64,000 nt of DNA from Pholiota molesta. Lineage: Eukaryota; Basidiomycota; Agaricomycetes; Agaricales; Strophariaceae. Shown here piece by piece: positions 44,783-57,200 of the stretch (the stretch's first letter is position 1; every line of letters begins with the position of its first letter). The stretch is from positions 62,001 to 126,000 of the forward strand of contig JACGCK010000061.1 of the NCBI GenBank assembly GCA_014925825.1, given 5' to 3'. Both the position numbers and the translations under genes were made by a program. The notes beneath the pieces were generated by a model. That model had not been told where the DNA came from and did no database searches. It saw only the letters and a list, made by a program, of their open reading frames with translations.

Positions 44783-46394
44783 CTAACCATTGAGACTGAA
44801 GTCGATTACCTTCACTGCCGAAGGCGTCGTCCCCGAACTTGTCAACTGATAGAGAATCGAAAGCACGCCATTATTCGTGACTCGAGCGCGATCGACAGTC
44901 ACCTCCCCAAATGCATTCAATCCCTGAGCAACACCATCGTATACCAGAGTCCAATCTGTCCATCCAGACGCTTTGCTTGCAGTGACAATCCGAACGTAAG
45001 GCAGCACCACATATGCGTTGTCGGACTTGTCCAAGACAATTTGCGAACGGCCAACGGCGTTGAGGGCGAATGGAATCTCCACTTTGGTGAAGGTACCGTT
45101 AGTGCTGCGGAAGACGTGGAAGGGGCGAGCGTATGAGGTGCGATTGGCCGCGTAATCCGTGACACATTGCGTAAATCGGCCTATATTATCAGAAGGGAAT
45201 AAGCAATGAAGAGAATAACATTTGTAGAAGAGAATTTGACCTGGGACATAAGAAATGATAGCATGAATTTGGCCTGCAGAATCCACGTCTTGAGACTCTT
45301 GGTTCATGAGACCGTGGTCTGCATTAAGACTGTCGACTATTATTCCAGCCGTGTTGACGTTCACGGGACTAGAGCCAGACGTTCCGATAGAAGTTCCAGC
45401 GCTGTTCTTCCACGTCCGACCTGAGAAAATTATTTAGTCCATCTGTCATCCCATATCCTAAATTTCTGACCTTTGTCCTCCGAATAGAAATACGTCGTAT
45501 CATGGTTCGTCAAGCCTCCGCTGCTGCACGAAACGGCGCCATTCTGCTCTCTCCAAGTGCCTGTGACATGAGCCTGGGACAACCTGTACGTGAATCCATG
45601 GATGTATAAATTCCGCGCCGTGCTGGTTTGGCCATTGGTCGACGTGTACGTTCCTGAAGCAGAAGCCCACGATCCGACGTTGGACCAAGTGCCACCGTTA
45701 TATTCTGCAAGCTGTGTCGCTCCATTTCCAGAGACCCCGAGCGGAATACGAATTGCAGAAGATTATCCGGAGTGACAACAAACTGAGGGTACGTGATGGT
45801 ACTAAAGGCAAAGAAAATGATGATAAATATAAATGAAATAGAAAAGGAAACCCGTGGTAACATGACCACAACTAACCTCCCAACGTTGAGATTGCCAATC
45901 GTGTTGGTTATGTTGCCAAAGCGACTTGCGACCCAGCTAGCACCGCTGGTTGCGAGCCCCGCCTCAGAGCTGGTGTAATAAACCTGACTACTATGACAGT
46001 CCAGAGCCACGTGTATTTTCCCGTCTGCTGGAGATACTCCGAGCGCAATGACGTTGTGAGAGTCGCTTGTCGATAGCTCGTGGGGTAGTTGCAGACTCGT
46101 CCAAGCGCCCGAAGGGAGTTGCCTTCTAGCCAACATCGCCATACCCGACGAGGTGTACCACCCCGCGAATTGCCAGTTTGAGTAAGTCAGCACGCCTGAA
46201 AGTTGGAAGGAGTTGACGTTGATGACACCGTCATAAGAGATGAAGAAGATCCCGTTGGCATCGAGCTGAGTGTTTGAAATGAAGGAGACACCAGGAGCTG
46301 CAGTGCAAGCAGCAATAAAGAATCCGATGGCGACGATCAAGAGGGGAGATATGCATAATGGGGTGTCCCGCCAGTTAGAGCTTTGCTGGGCCAT
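44783..46394 (-). CDS. BNR-repeat-containing secreted or membrane-anchored protein
   Basis: The N-terminus has a hydrophobic segment (ISPLLIVAIGFFIAACTAAP) that is a signal peptide or anchor. It is followed by the BNR_4-type beta-propeller family: GIFFISYDGVINVNSFQLSG, DSHNVIALGVSPADGKIHVA and LDCHSSQVYYTSSEAGLA, then after introns TYFYSEDKGRTWKNSAGTSI with the Asp-box SxDxGxTW, then DSAGQIHAIISYVPG and a C-terminus ending VKVIDFSLNG. Asp-box propellers occur in sialidases and carbohydrate-binding enzymes, but catalytic residues cannot be assigned here, so a carbohydrate-active role is inference. Length would be about 450 residues. One apparent -1 slip lies at a G run near 45735; beyond it the frame continues GNGATQLAEYNGGTWSNVG. 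Clean GT..AG introns separate about five exons. Confidence 0.8.
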
Positions 46395-46938
46395 GGCAGC
46401 AGATCAAAGTCTTTATAGTCGTACGAATATCGGACGAATCCTTTCATGACATAGATGCTCCGCTCAGAAGTCTTCTTTCACCAGCATGTGTCCTTTGTCC
46501 AGAAGTTTGCTAGAGGCTGGAGGTCATGATGGCAAGAATCAAGTCAGTGTGATCTTCCATCATCCCATCGTGGAGGTTTTTGCATACTGAGCCGGGCCGA
46601 ATATACTGCAGACTGCAGAGACAAGTTCCTGCACTTAATTTAACGCCGACAGTACGGCCTCGATAGAAGCCCAGATAATTATTTATTCTGTCAGCTGAAC
46701 GCGAGCTGTAGCAAATTATTGCGGTATGAACGAAGAAAGGGACTGTCAACCTCTACTTATCTAGTATCTCTACACGAATGGCATGAAGTACCAATATATA
46801 AATACCTATTGTACAAGAAGAAATACCATGAGTAAGAATGATACATAGCTATGCATATGATGATACGAATGTGTATATATTCAGTGCTCCTATAAAGATA
46901 TTATATATTGAATATGGTCGAAATTTGATGAAATATGC
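46395..46938. other. Intergenic between two minus-strand genes
   Basis: AT-rich with no supported gene. It includes the downstream flank of the F-box gene and the upstream region of the BNR gene. Confidence 0.45.
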
Positions 46939-48618
46939 TCAGAATTCAGAACAAACACAACCTTCAATGGACTTGTTTCGAAAAGTGGAGAGGTCTGAAC
47001 GCGCATCAATTCCTCGTCGTATATCATTAGGGGCGCTAGACCAATGGAAGTGAAAGACCCCGGGATAATCCACGATATTGAACGTCTTGATATTGGGATA
47101 CTCCGAGGCGATCATGTTGGTCAGAAGGTCCGAATCTTGGTACGGCTGGCGGGTAGTAAGAGTGAGCCCAGTGAGTTCAGTGAAGCCGTTCAACCATCCC
47201 ATTACATACTCCATCTGGCGGATGAACCAAGTGTCGTCGTTTGGTAAAATTGGGAGTTCTAAGGTTAGGCGAGAGACAGTAGAGAAACTGCCAGTCCAGT
47301 CACGATCCTCTGTTTGTTGTATGCCGTGAGAAGGATTCTTTATACAGACATTTATGGTTGGTACAATCCCCATCTGCGCCAAGCGATTCCGTAGGGCAGA
47401 TAGCCTCTTCTCTATGGGGATATAGTCAGCACGGCCGCGGGTGTCGTCAATGATGAGGTTGATGGAAGAAAGCATAGGACATGCTATGTTCCCCAACAAA
47501 TACGATGCTTGTTCTACGTATCCTGTAAACACGGAGAGACTAGAGAGACGCAGCTGCGAAGTGGAAAGCTCGTATGATGGAGGAGGAGGAAATTGGCCGT
47601 GTCGTGATGCTCCAAATGTGATTTTTTTCAAGTGTTGTAATTTTGGAAGGAAGTCGATGGCGGAAACCAGGAATTCATCCATCTGTGCTGCTAGCCGTAT
47701 TTCCTGCAAGTCTGGGAGTGCATCGATGATATGGGGGAAGATATAGTAGCGAAATTCGTCCTTGGATATGATATAGGGCAGTGAGAGCGATAGAGAGGTG
47801 ACCTGGGATTGTTTCATGACAGCGAAGGTCCACGATGCGAAAGGAGGAAGAAGAAGAAAATCAGAGTTGAGTTCTAGAGTAGTTAGGTTGATCATTGTCG
47901 TGAGCTGAGGTGGAGGTGACGGTGATCCATTGTATTTGAACAGTTGTCGGAATTTCCATCCATCCCCCTCCAGTTCATTATCCCGAAGTTTCATCATGGA
48001 CAAGCCCTTGATCATAATGTTCTCCAAATCAGTGCCTTTAAAGAGATGGAATCTATAAGGAGGTTTCATTGCAATTGGATGGGGGTGCAGTATTTGAAGC
48101 GAAGCACACGCCCTCGACACGATGGTGTTGAGAAGCTCAAAGAAAGCAGTCACAAAACCCTCCACGACAGCGGACTGAAGAGACCAAAATCCACCCATGG
48201 GATAGAAAACGATACATACAGATCCAACGGATTCAAGGCGAGATAACAGTTGGTTAACGCGTTTGATGTTCTTTGTCAGTCCTTCAATGGGCGACAACGA
48301 TCGAAAATCTTCCTGCCAATCGCGACTGGTATTTTGTCGGTTGTTGAGAACACATACGAAGTGTTTTATAGAGACAAAGGAGAAATCGACAGTAAGGCCA
48401 CTTAGTTGGTCTGCATAATCGTTGTGAAGGGGTCGTATGAAGACAGATTCCGCTGGTTGTGTTATGTTTAGCCGTTGCAGGAAAATGGGCACTGCGATAC
48501 TATTGAGTCTATGGCATGTTTTGGCAAGGTTCAAGATCGATTTGTGATCCGAAACATCAAAGATGGCCCACAAAAGTTCAAGAGGAAGGGCGTCAAAGGC
48601 AGCGGTTGAGGTTTCCAT
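46939..48618 (-). CDS. F-box protein, 559 residues, single exon
   Basis: The N-terminal 50 residues form an F-box: FDALPLELLWAIFDVSDHKS, ILNLAKTCHRLNSIAVPIFL, with the usual LPxEL, the conserved LxxLxxTCxRLxxI spacing and the trailing PxLF-like element. F-box proteins link substrates to SCF ubiquitin ligases through Skp1. The rest has spaced hydrophobic leucine-rich stretches (TTLELNSDFLLLPPF, SLSLSLPYIISKDEF, LPDLQEIRLAA, LPKLQHLKKITF, LRLSSLSVFTGY, LTGLTLTTRQPY), compatible with irregular leucine-rich repeats as is common in the many F-box paralogues of agaricomycetes. There are no introns and the frame is intact, unlike most neighbours. Substrate unknown. Confidence 0.82.
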   Translation of the reverse strand: METSTAAFDALPLELLWAIFDVSDHKSILNLAKTCHRLNSIAVPIFLQRLNITQPAESVFIRPLHNDYADQLSGLTVDFSFVSIKHFVCVLNNRQNTSRDWQEDFRSLSPIEGLTKNIKRVNQLLSRLESVGSVCIVFYPMGGFWSLQSAVVEGFVTAFFELLNTIVSRACASLQILHPHPIAMKPPYRFHLFKGTDLENIMIKGLSMMKLRDNELEGDGWKFRQLFKYNGSPSPPPQLTTMINLTTLELNSDFLLLPPFASWTFAVMKQSQVTSLSLSLPYIISKDEFRYYIFPHIIDALPDLQEIRLAAQMDEFLVSAIDFLPKLQHLKKITFGASRHGQFPPPPSYELSTSQLRLSSLSVFTGYVEQASYLLGNIACPMLSSINLIIDDTRGRADYIPIEKRLSALRNRLAQMGIVPTINVCIKNPSHGIQQTEDRDWTGSFSTVSRLTLELPILPNDDTWFIRQMEYVMGWLNGFTELTGLTLTTRQPYQDSDLLTNMIASEYPNIKTFNIVDYPGVFHFHWSSAPNDIRRGIDARSDLSTFRNKSIEGCVCSEF

Positions 48619-48955
48619 AATCGTGAGTAGTGTTGAAGCTTTGAAGTCATGGCAGTTGTCACTGGATGGCGGAAACGAGTATTGTAAACAGTAAATTTAC
48701 TCGGTAACATTCTCACGTAGGTCCAACCAAGTCCCAACAAGTTTGCGACAAATCATCTTGTATAAAATTTGTATTCCCAAACTTCGTACATAGAGTGATT
48801 TATGACAGACTATTATGCACAATTCCTACTTTTGCTAAATGATTAGACCCATGTACAGACTAAGCTACGGTAATGCAGTCCGAAAGCCAGTTCGCGACAG
48901 CATGCAGTCACAAAAAAACGAATATCCAGATATCCATCTTTTTATCCAGAACAGA
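48619..48955. other. Intergenic between F-box and AVL9 genes
   Basis: About 340 bases with no gene. It holds the promoter region of the F-box gene and the 3' flank of AVL9. Confidence 0.5.
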
Positions 48956-51900
48956 CTACCGAAGCCCCTGATCACTAGCAGACTCCACTACACCCCTTCC
49001 AGGAGTCGTGGCAGCGGCACTCAGTACAGCACTGATACTGGCCTGCGGCTCCACCGTCGTCGGGCTAGTTTCTGGGCTCATCCCGTTGAAAATTGGCGAG
49101 CCTTCCGGGTCGCCATACTGCTCCCGCACAGGCAAAGGCGAATGCGGGAAAGGCGACGGATTGGCACCATTTGCCTGCCGTGGCGTCGTTGGCGTCTGCG
49201 CAGCGACCGAAAACCGCGCGGCTCTCGCAGACAAAAATGATCCAAAGCCTGCACCCCACGCTGAAAGAGGTTTCATTGGGCTCGGTGCGGCCGCGAGGCC
49301 GGTGGGATTCGGGCTTGTGGGCGAGCTCATGGGAAGGGAGTTGGTGCTGGTGAGAGAGAAAGGGCGCAGATTTGCCCTCGGTGTGTAATCACTCTGTTTC
49401 GCGGTCTGCGGAATATCTTCGAAATCTGCTTTGGATACCTCGATGGGCGGCGTACTCGACCGTGATGACTTCACGTTGTTGTCGCCTCCATATATGGACG
49501 GAGAAGGGCTGACGGTGGGCGTACTGCGCTGCGCCCATCGTCCTCGGACACCTCCACCGCCTTGAAGAAATTTGTAGACCCGACCGTCAACGTCCGTGCA
49601 ACAGCTTCGCGCGCAGGAGCGAGCTGCTGTTCTAGCTTCAGGTCTTGAATACCTTCCTGCAGACGAAGGCCGATATCCGCCACCACTGATGGTTTCTCGT
49701 TGCACGGATGACTTTATGTTCGGAATAAGTCAGGGAATTAGCTACTGTTATGAGGCAATAATTTACCGTGGTTCCACAATATCAAACAACAGCGGATCCG
49801 TCGTTCTCTCCCATACCTCGAATGCGTTAGTCTTCTTGAACTCTGAAATCCACAAGGGATTAAAATCTTCGGTCGAGCTTGGGTGACCGCCTGAGCCCCC
49901 GGTGATCAGCACTCCGCTACTTTCTCCCTTCGCAACGAAGTCCCGATATTTGACAGATGAAAGGGCGGCTTGAACATATTCCTCGAACTATAAAAATGGT
50001 CAAAAACACTCCCAGCTGGGATGAAGAATTTGCGTTGCTTACTTTCGATCTTAGATAATCATCGCTCCCTTTAAACTGCTGCATTCCAGTAGGGCTGCCA
50101 TTACCCTCAGCCGTCCAGCTTTCGTTCACATCCGTCAGGATATCGTCCATCCACTTTCTATCAGCTGGCGTTAACGCAGCAGAACGTTCTAATTTTGGGT
50201 CCCGAAACTCGAAGACGCCTGTATCGATCTTCATCTATTTGTCAGTAATCGGAAATCATGAGACAGCAAGCACAATACGCACATTGACGAGCAGATCAAT
50301 TTCAGCTTGCTGTGTGATAATAGAATTCGTGCACCCGCAGAGCCAGCTGGGGGTATTTTTGATCATATCGATCTGTTGCAACGGTAGATAAGGCTGAAAG
50401 AATGCATCCTACAATGGAATATATAAGGTTCAAATCCTGGCAGCTAACGCAAAGGAGACACATACCTTGCCAAATATATCAAGAGGAAGACCCATGAAGG
50501 CCATCATACTCTTGTGATCGGAGGTCTTTAATGAAGTAGGTCGCGAGAGTGTAGGCGCACGCGCTGCAAGAGGAGGAGATCCGCAGTCGTCTAAAGTCTG
50601 CAACATGCCTGAAGGATTGTCATGTAAATCACCATAAGGAGATGCTGAAAGTATTGGGACGTACCAGGGAGCAAGGATATCAGCGAATACTGATATGTAC
50701 AGAGTTTCTCCACCGGATATCCGTAGAACATGATCTGGTCTTCATCAGGATCTGCATGTAAACATGAGGGGTTTGACCCACCCTCTTCTGTAGCATTAAA
50801 GCCTTGATGAGCACAAGGGTCTTCTGCCGGAACGTATGTACAGGTCCCGTCTAATTTCAAGCGTTAATAAGTGTCTTTCATCAAATAGGAATGCATTTGA
50901 TACACACATACTCGTACCCATGTACAATCCACTCTCTGTGAGTTGCGTTCGTAATGATCGTTCCAATGATTCCGCAAAGTCGTTGAGAATGCTCGAGTCT
51001 GTAAAATCACGTTGGAGGAACAGTGCAGTGGTCACGACCCTTACTTGTCCCGTATCGGGCCAAACACAGGTTTGGCTGCAAGCACAACCACCGCCTTCTG
51101 TACTGTCGATCTAGTCACATCCGGACCCTTAACCAGAAGGGATGAAGCGGATATTTGTTGATTGCATCTTTTACAACATGAGCAAGTGATATAGTGAACA
51201 GCAAGTGACATACGAAATGCCAAAGATTGTGGTTGGGTTAGACCAGGTCTAACGAGGTGAAAATACGAGTAATCTTCGGCACTCTGTTCAGAGCGAAGGT
51301 CATTAGCAGATTATTGACAGTCTGGATGGGTAGACATACCAGATGCGCACCGTCCGGAAGCGCTAAAAATGGGAGGATTTGCGCTACTTCTTCGTGTTCA
51401 AAAATATCACCTTTGGAGTATTCGATACGAGGTCCGACCTAGATCCAGTTTCCAATATACGTATGAATCCCCTGAACAAAGGACGTACGAGATGGTTAAA
51501 GTCCACCAAAGCAACTCCAAGAACCAATGGCTCAGTGGTCGGATTGATCAGCAATGATTCTGGGCGGGCTTTTCGTGAGGACGTGGACGCAAAAGATGTT
51601 ATCGATACAGCATCATCTCTGTTGGGAGGACTTGGTGGATATGTGACTGGCTTGAATCCCTTGGCTCATCGACAATTGACGGAGCAACGGAGAGTTTGGC
51701 GTTTCCTGCGCACTGTGTGCTCGACACCTTCAACGTCCGAGTAATCCATGAATGGATTCGACTCCCTATGAGATTCCGAACCGGAGCTCTGCGTGGTAAA
51801 CGACTGGCGGGGGTCGCTCACTACCGAATTCCGCCGCGACCTTGATGGCGACGAGAGAGATATTGAGCGCTGCGAAGCGGTTTCAGCGTCTTCGTCATCG

Positions 51901-51958
51901 GATTCCCTCGGAAGATCCTTGTGTGAGGTGGTCGGTGACGGTGGGGTAAAGAAGCCAT
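48956..51958 (-). CDS. AVL9: AVL9-family transport protein (DENN-related)
   Basis: Avl9 acts in exocytic vesicle formation at the late Golgi and belongs to the longin/DENN protein superfamily. Exons in order: an acidic Ser-rich N-terminus (TSHKDLPRESDDEDAETASQ), LVLGVALVDFNHLV joined across an intron to EYSKGDIFEHEEVAQILPFL and ALPDGAHL, then EDYSYFHLVRPG, LLVKGPDVTRSTVQKAVVVL, AAKPVFGPIRDKLGVVTTAL, the DENN-like IMFYGYPVEKLCTYQYSLIS, LDIFGKDAFFQPYLPLQQID, MIKNTPSWLCGCTNSIITQQ, MKIDTGVFEFRDPKLERSAA, RKWMDDILTDVNESW, and TLTVGSTNFFKAVEGVRGRW. The C-terminus is a Ser/Pro-rich disordered tail of about 190 residues. Length near 800 residues is usual for fungal Avl9. The start ATG at 51958 connects to the body only across a -1 slip at a T run near 51946, and there is another near 51690. 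Confidence 0.85.
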
Positions 51959-54242
51959 AGAAGGATAATGTAGTCGCAACTTGGCCTTAGTGTCAATGAA
52001 GGTTGCAGCGGCCGGCGATCATGACACTGTACGTTAGGTAATCAGATACGTATTTCAATCGCGACGCGCCGGACATCGGGCCACGACACAATCCACACAA
52101 TCCACACATGTCGAGTCTTTCTGAATCTTTCTCAAGATGTGAATGCGCAGGTCGATACCACCGAAGGCCTTGCGGAGCAGCGTCGCGCTGTGGCCAGCAG
52201 CTGCAAGGCATTGCCATTCATTGTTGTGGCACAGGCGCGAACCAGGCGCGAACGTCCTTTTTGGTGGACCCGCCGCTACTTCTCATGTTAAATATCTGAA
52301 CCTTTTCAGTCTTCTACAATGAAAGCTTGGTATTGTAGCAGGTCCCAAGGATCTAGGTTATGAAGAATTACATTGAGCTGTGTCGATCTAGATCTATTCA
52401 GATGTGCCTCGGCGAATTCTGGAATTTCTTTTCTTTTGCGCTTTTCCTTTACTTCGGCTGTCAGGCAGTGCAAATTCAGAATCAGTTCAAGAACTAATTT
52501 CCTTCGGAAAAATAAAAAATACTACCGGCGATGTATTGACAACAGTACGCTGAATCTATTGCACACAAAATGGTTAGTATTCTCTCAGGCGGAAACTGTT
52601 CTTCCTCGTATTTGCAGTCAAGAAATACTATCTATCGGAAATGCAAGTCGGGGCGTACACTTGCTGTTATTTGTCGCTGTCGTTGGATTGCTATGATAAC
52701 GATGGGAGATCGGGGACTTGGGATCCATATCGTACTTCTCGTCTTTCTTCATTCTTCGGATTGGCTGCGCGCTTCAAAGTTGGCATTTGCCAATGGTATG
52801 GTATTTATGCGAATGAAACCCAAAAGTCTTGTTTGTGTAGCAAAGTTCTCGTTGCAAGTTGTTCCTATTTTTTGAAAGACCCTTTGCCAGCTCGAAATTG
52901 AATGGCCTAAGTTAGCCCATTATGAAGAGCGTTTCGCGAGATAGTACTGGCTAGTACTGGTCGACGAGAGTTGCCGAATCAAGCAAACAACTTGAAGTCG
53001 AGGTTTGAGCACTACAACTAGTAGTACAAGAGAGTTAAGCAAGCTTCGAGACTACGTCATATGGCCGGCCAGATATACAGTCGGCCACAAGGTTTTCGGA
53101 AAGGCTGGCGTTGGCTGGCGAGGCCAAAGGCGACGCAACAGAGACGGCGAGATTGTAATCATTACGTAATCGATACGGTCCGGATCATTTTGGTGTGGTA
53201 CTATCCTAAGCCAGGAGTTTGAAACAATTTTGGTAGAAAGTGTATTCCTTCACAACCATTGGCCCTCCATCCCTTAAACTTCACCAGCACATGCGGCTTT
53301 TTGTCTTCTACTCGAATATAGAATTTCTTGTGGAGAGGTCAAGCACAGTGAACAGCGGAGCATTCCCGGTGGTAAAAAGTCGACGACATCGCGAGATTGA
53401 AAGCCTTGTCACTGAAAGTCACATCAACATTTTCGTATTCCGGCCCCGGCACCGTCGGCTGCCACAATGGTCGTGCAGGAGGATTTTCATCAGTTGTTTT
53501 GCCTTTGGGGCGGAGCTACAAAACTATCACGTCGGTCACTCTTCGCAAAGACAAAATGACCTTTTTTCAATTTAACACTTGAATGAATGCATCCTTGAGT
53601 CCAGGGTTTTGCATAGCGAATGGCTTGCTATGTAGGAAGGTTGTCCCAAAATCTTGAGGGTGAATGAGCAGCCCGATCTACATAGATCTGGGACAACATT
53701 TGGTTACATTGCCTCTCTGAGTGTAATGGAAATGTCTTTTCACCGTCCACTGCTTGCTGTACTCCGATTCTCTCCAATCTTTTTTTGTATTCATTAATGT
53801 ATAGTATGTGTGTATCATCATGCAAAACCTGAGAATGAGATACTAGAAACTGACGGAGGAAGATGAAGATTTCAAACTCCTGTGACTTTTCAAACTCCTG
53901 GATTAGGATAGTATCTGCAGTGTCCAAGAGTGTCCACCTTTCTCATGGTTTGTCAAAGTTGAAAGTCTAGATCCTTTTGCGAGCGCCTACTCTGTCTACC
54001 TTCCTACTTTTTCCTCCAAGAAATTTGTTTTCTATCCTTCATTGAACCTTCGCCACTTTCAGCCAACTTCCAACTTCCAGCGCCCAAATGAGAGCGCTAT
54101 GATTTGGGTCGGTGGTGCTACATTCAACCAGCCAGCCGATGTAAGTGATAAGCTATATATGGAGGCCGTGTGCTTTGTTCTCCATCTGCGGTTAGTTATT
54201 CTTAGGTCTTGAAACGCGAATTACTGTACATCTTCTATCACA
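51959..54242. other. Intergenic between divergent AVL9 and ABC transporter genes
   Basis: About 2.3 kb serving as the shared upstream region of two divergent genes. Frames at 52570-52901 (+) contain several cysteines but have no signal peptide or family motif. I support no gene here. Confidence 0.4.
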
Positions 54243-57200
54243 ATGCTTAGTCTGCCTGGGTGTCATTGCGAGCCTTTTATTCCTAGAACTTTCGAGAGAC
54301 CATCTTTTGCCTTACCGCTCGACATAACTTCAAACTACGCTCATTGACCATCATTGCTTATCACTACGAAACATGGATCTATCCAGCTGGGACTTGCAGC
54401 AGCCTGTGGCTTATCATTGGATTCCTCCGGATTCTCCCAATAGGTGGCAAGAAATGTACGTTGGTTTTTTTAACCAGTCAGACGCGTGATCCTCACATTC
54501 GACTTAGCATCCCAAAAGACACTCTAGTTCTACCATTCGCCATCGCCTTAAGCTTTAGTGCTGTCCATTTTTTTTACACGCTGACCGTTGCCCTCAAGTC
54601 GTGGAAAGAGTCCAATCAGAATTTGGTCAATTCAGAAGACGAACCCTACCATCCTGGAACGTTCTCCCAGCAATACGCGTGCGAGCGACGGAGCATGGTG
54701 GATGGACGATATTCCTTTTTGCAACGGCGCGTTTAATCGGATGCGTGACTTTGCTTGTGCTCTCTTCTATAACTCTAAGCCGGCATTTTGACGGTATTGA
54801 ATCTGGCCTCACTTCGTTTCACCTGCTTATTCAATGCCCGGAATCATACATGTTCTTGACTTTCGTGCGTCTTCTTCATAATCTGTAATTCAGGGCGTTC
54901 ATTTATGGTATGATCTTTTCTATAGCTTTATTCGTCTATAATTTCTATGGCCTCCCTGATAAGCAGCGAACGGACCGTTGTTCTCTCGAGGTGCAATGCC
55001 TTGGTGCTGCTCTCTGTTTCTTCGTCTATGTATATCGCGATGTGTGGCCCTTAGCGACATATACAGAGGTTCCAATTGACGCATACGAAGGTCGTTTAAT
55101 ATGGATGAAGATTATATCCGTGTTTGTGACGGCGGTTCTTATTCCACTTTTCGTACCCACCAAGTATATTCCAGTCGATCCCAAGGTAAGCTTCTTTCAT
55201 TGTCCTTTTAGTCGAATTACTTCTAAACGTGTATTCTCCAGAATCCTATGCCGGTTCCGAATGCCGAGCAAACGACCTCACTGTTCTCCTTCATGGTCTA
55301 TAGCTTTATGGACCCTATCATACTTATGGGCGCCCGAACAGATCATCTGTCGCCCGACCAGTTGCCTCCTCTTTGCGATACCGATGCCTCCAAACATTTG
55401 ATCAACAAATCTTTCCCTGTACGTCTCAAAATTTAGTCCAGAATTTACATAACTCAACACCCAATTGAACCAGCATGTGGACCCATTCAAAAAGCTCAGG
55501 CCGCGACACCTATTTTTCGGGCTGCTGCGCGTTTTCCGTAAGTACTGAAGCTGCTTCAGTTTTCATGTGAATCTCAATGGCGTATGATGTAACGCAGGTA
55601 GAGATTACACGTTGCTGGCCCTTAGTCTCACTCTGATGTCCGCTACCGATTTCTTGTCTCCTACTGCGATATATCATATATTAAGGTAAGCTGCATTATT
55701 TGAGTTGATTGGCGCCGTGCTCAGATACACCACTTTAGTTATCTGGAGCGTGGAGGAATAGGAGAAAATATCCGCCCATGGTTCTGGCTACTCCTTCTTT
55801 TTGCGGGGCCAATGCTCAGCGCTGGCTTATTCCAGTGGTATATTTTTATCGCAACGAGAATGCTCACACATGCAGAGGGTATTCTTACCGAGCTTGTGTT
55901 CGAGCACAGTCTGCGTATTCGTTTCACAACGGAAGAGGCAAATACCCAGCAAGATAAAGACAATGCAACCGTGGTCGGAACTCCGAGTCAGGACAACGCT
56001 TCTACGGTTGGCGAGACAGATGATGAAGTCGAACCATCTGATGACTCTCAGTCGACGACCAGTGAGGTTCCAGCGAAGGGAAAAACGAAGGCGCCCACGC
56101 CCACGCCCGCAGTCGCTGCCACGCCAATCAAGGAGGAAGACAAAAAGAAAGATGGGCATCTTATAGGCAAGATCAACAATCTGGTGACTGCAGACTTGAA
56201 TAATATTACTAGCGCCAGGGACTTCCTGTTTTTGGGTAAGCAAGTCAAAGATGTGTATTGATTTCAGCTCGAATTGACCATCACTGTAGTATGGATGGTG
56301 CCATTGCAAATCACTTTGTGTACAATCTTCTTATACCGGATGCTTGGATGGAGGTAAATTTTTTGTTTCCTTGATATCCAAGAGTTACTGAATATGGCAA
56401 TTGCTTTTCATTTTCAAGCTCGTTCGTTGGTACGGGATGCATGATTCTTCTTATGCCCGCTCCGGGATATGCTGCGAAGTTGATTCAAGACGTTCAACGG
56501 AATAAAATGAAAAAGGTATGTAGCATATTATTGCCCCTTCTTAATATCACTGACAAAGCGATAACATCTAGACAGACGCACGCGTTCAAGCTGTTACTGA
56601 AGGCAAGCGAATTTCTTAAATGACGTCTTTTAGTCATCTTACGATTCCTCAGTTGTCAATGCCTTGAGAATGGTAAAGTTGTTTGGTTGGGAACGGAAGA
56701 TGTCCAAGAGAATTCGAGATGCACGAGACGAAGAACTGCTTGCCATCTGGTGGTTAAAGGTCAGTTTTAGGTTCACTTGTTATACTCAATTCGCTCATCC
56801 AGCACGTCTGCATCGCGGATTAGATCTATCAAAACATCACGGGGATCCTCAAGTGGGTTCAATGTTGTACATATCTTTCAAAATAAACTTTGACACACCG
56901 CCTCTTGAAGCTCTATTATTCCGACCATCTCTATGCTTGTGACATATGCCACATTCACCGTCATCATGAAGCAGGAGCTTACCTGTACGTGTATTTCGGA
57001 AACATGATAATGTTGAAAATGCCTAGTCCTTTATTCGCAGCTTCTATTATATTCTCGAGTTTGACTGTGTTCTACAAACTACGAACGCAACTATCTAGGA
57101 TATCCTGGCAAATTACCACCAGCACGCAAGGTATTTTCTGTGCTGAAAATCTATATACCTGCTCACACACTTCTGTCTATCTTCCCAGGGAAAGTGTCGT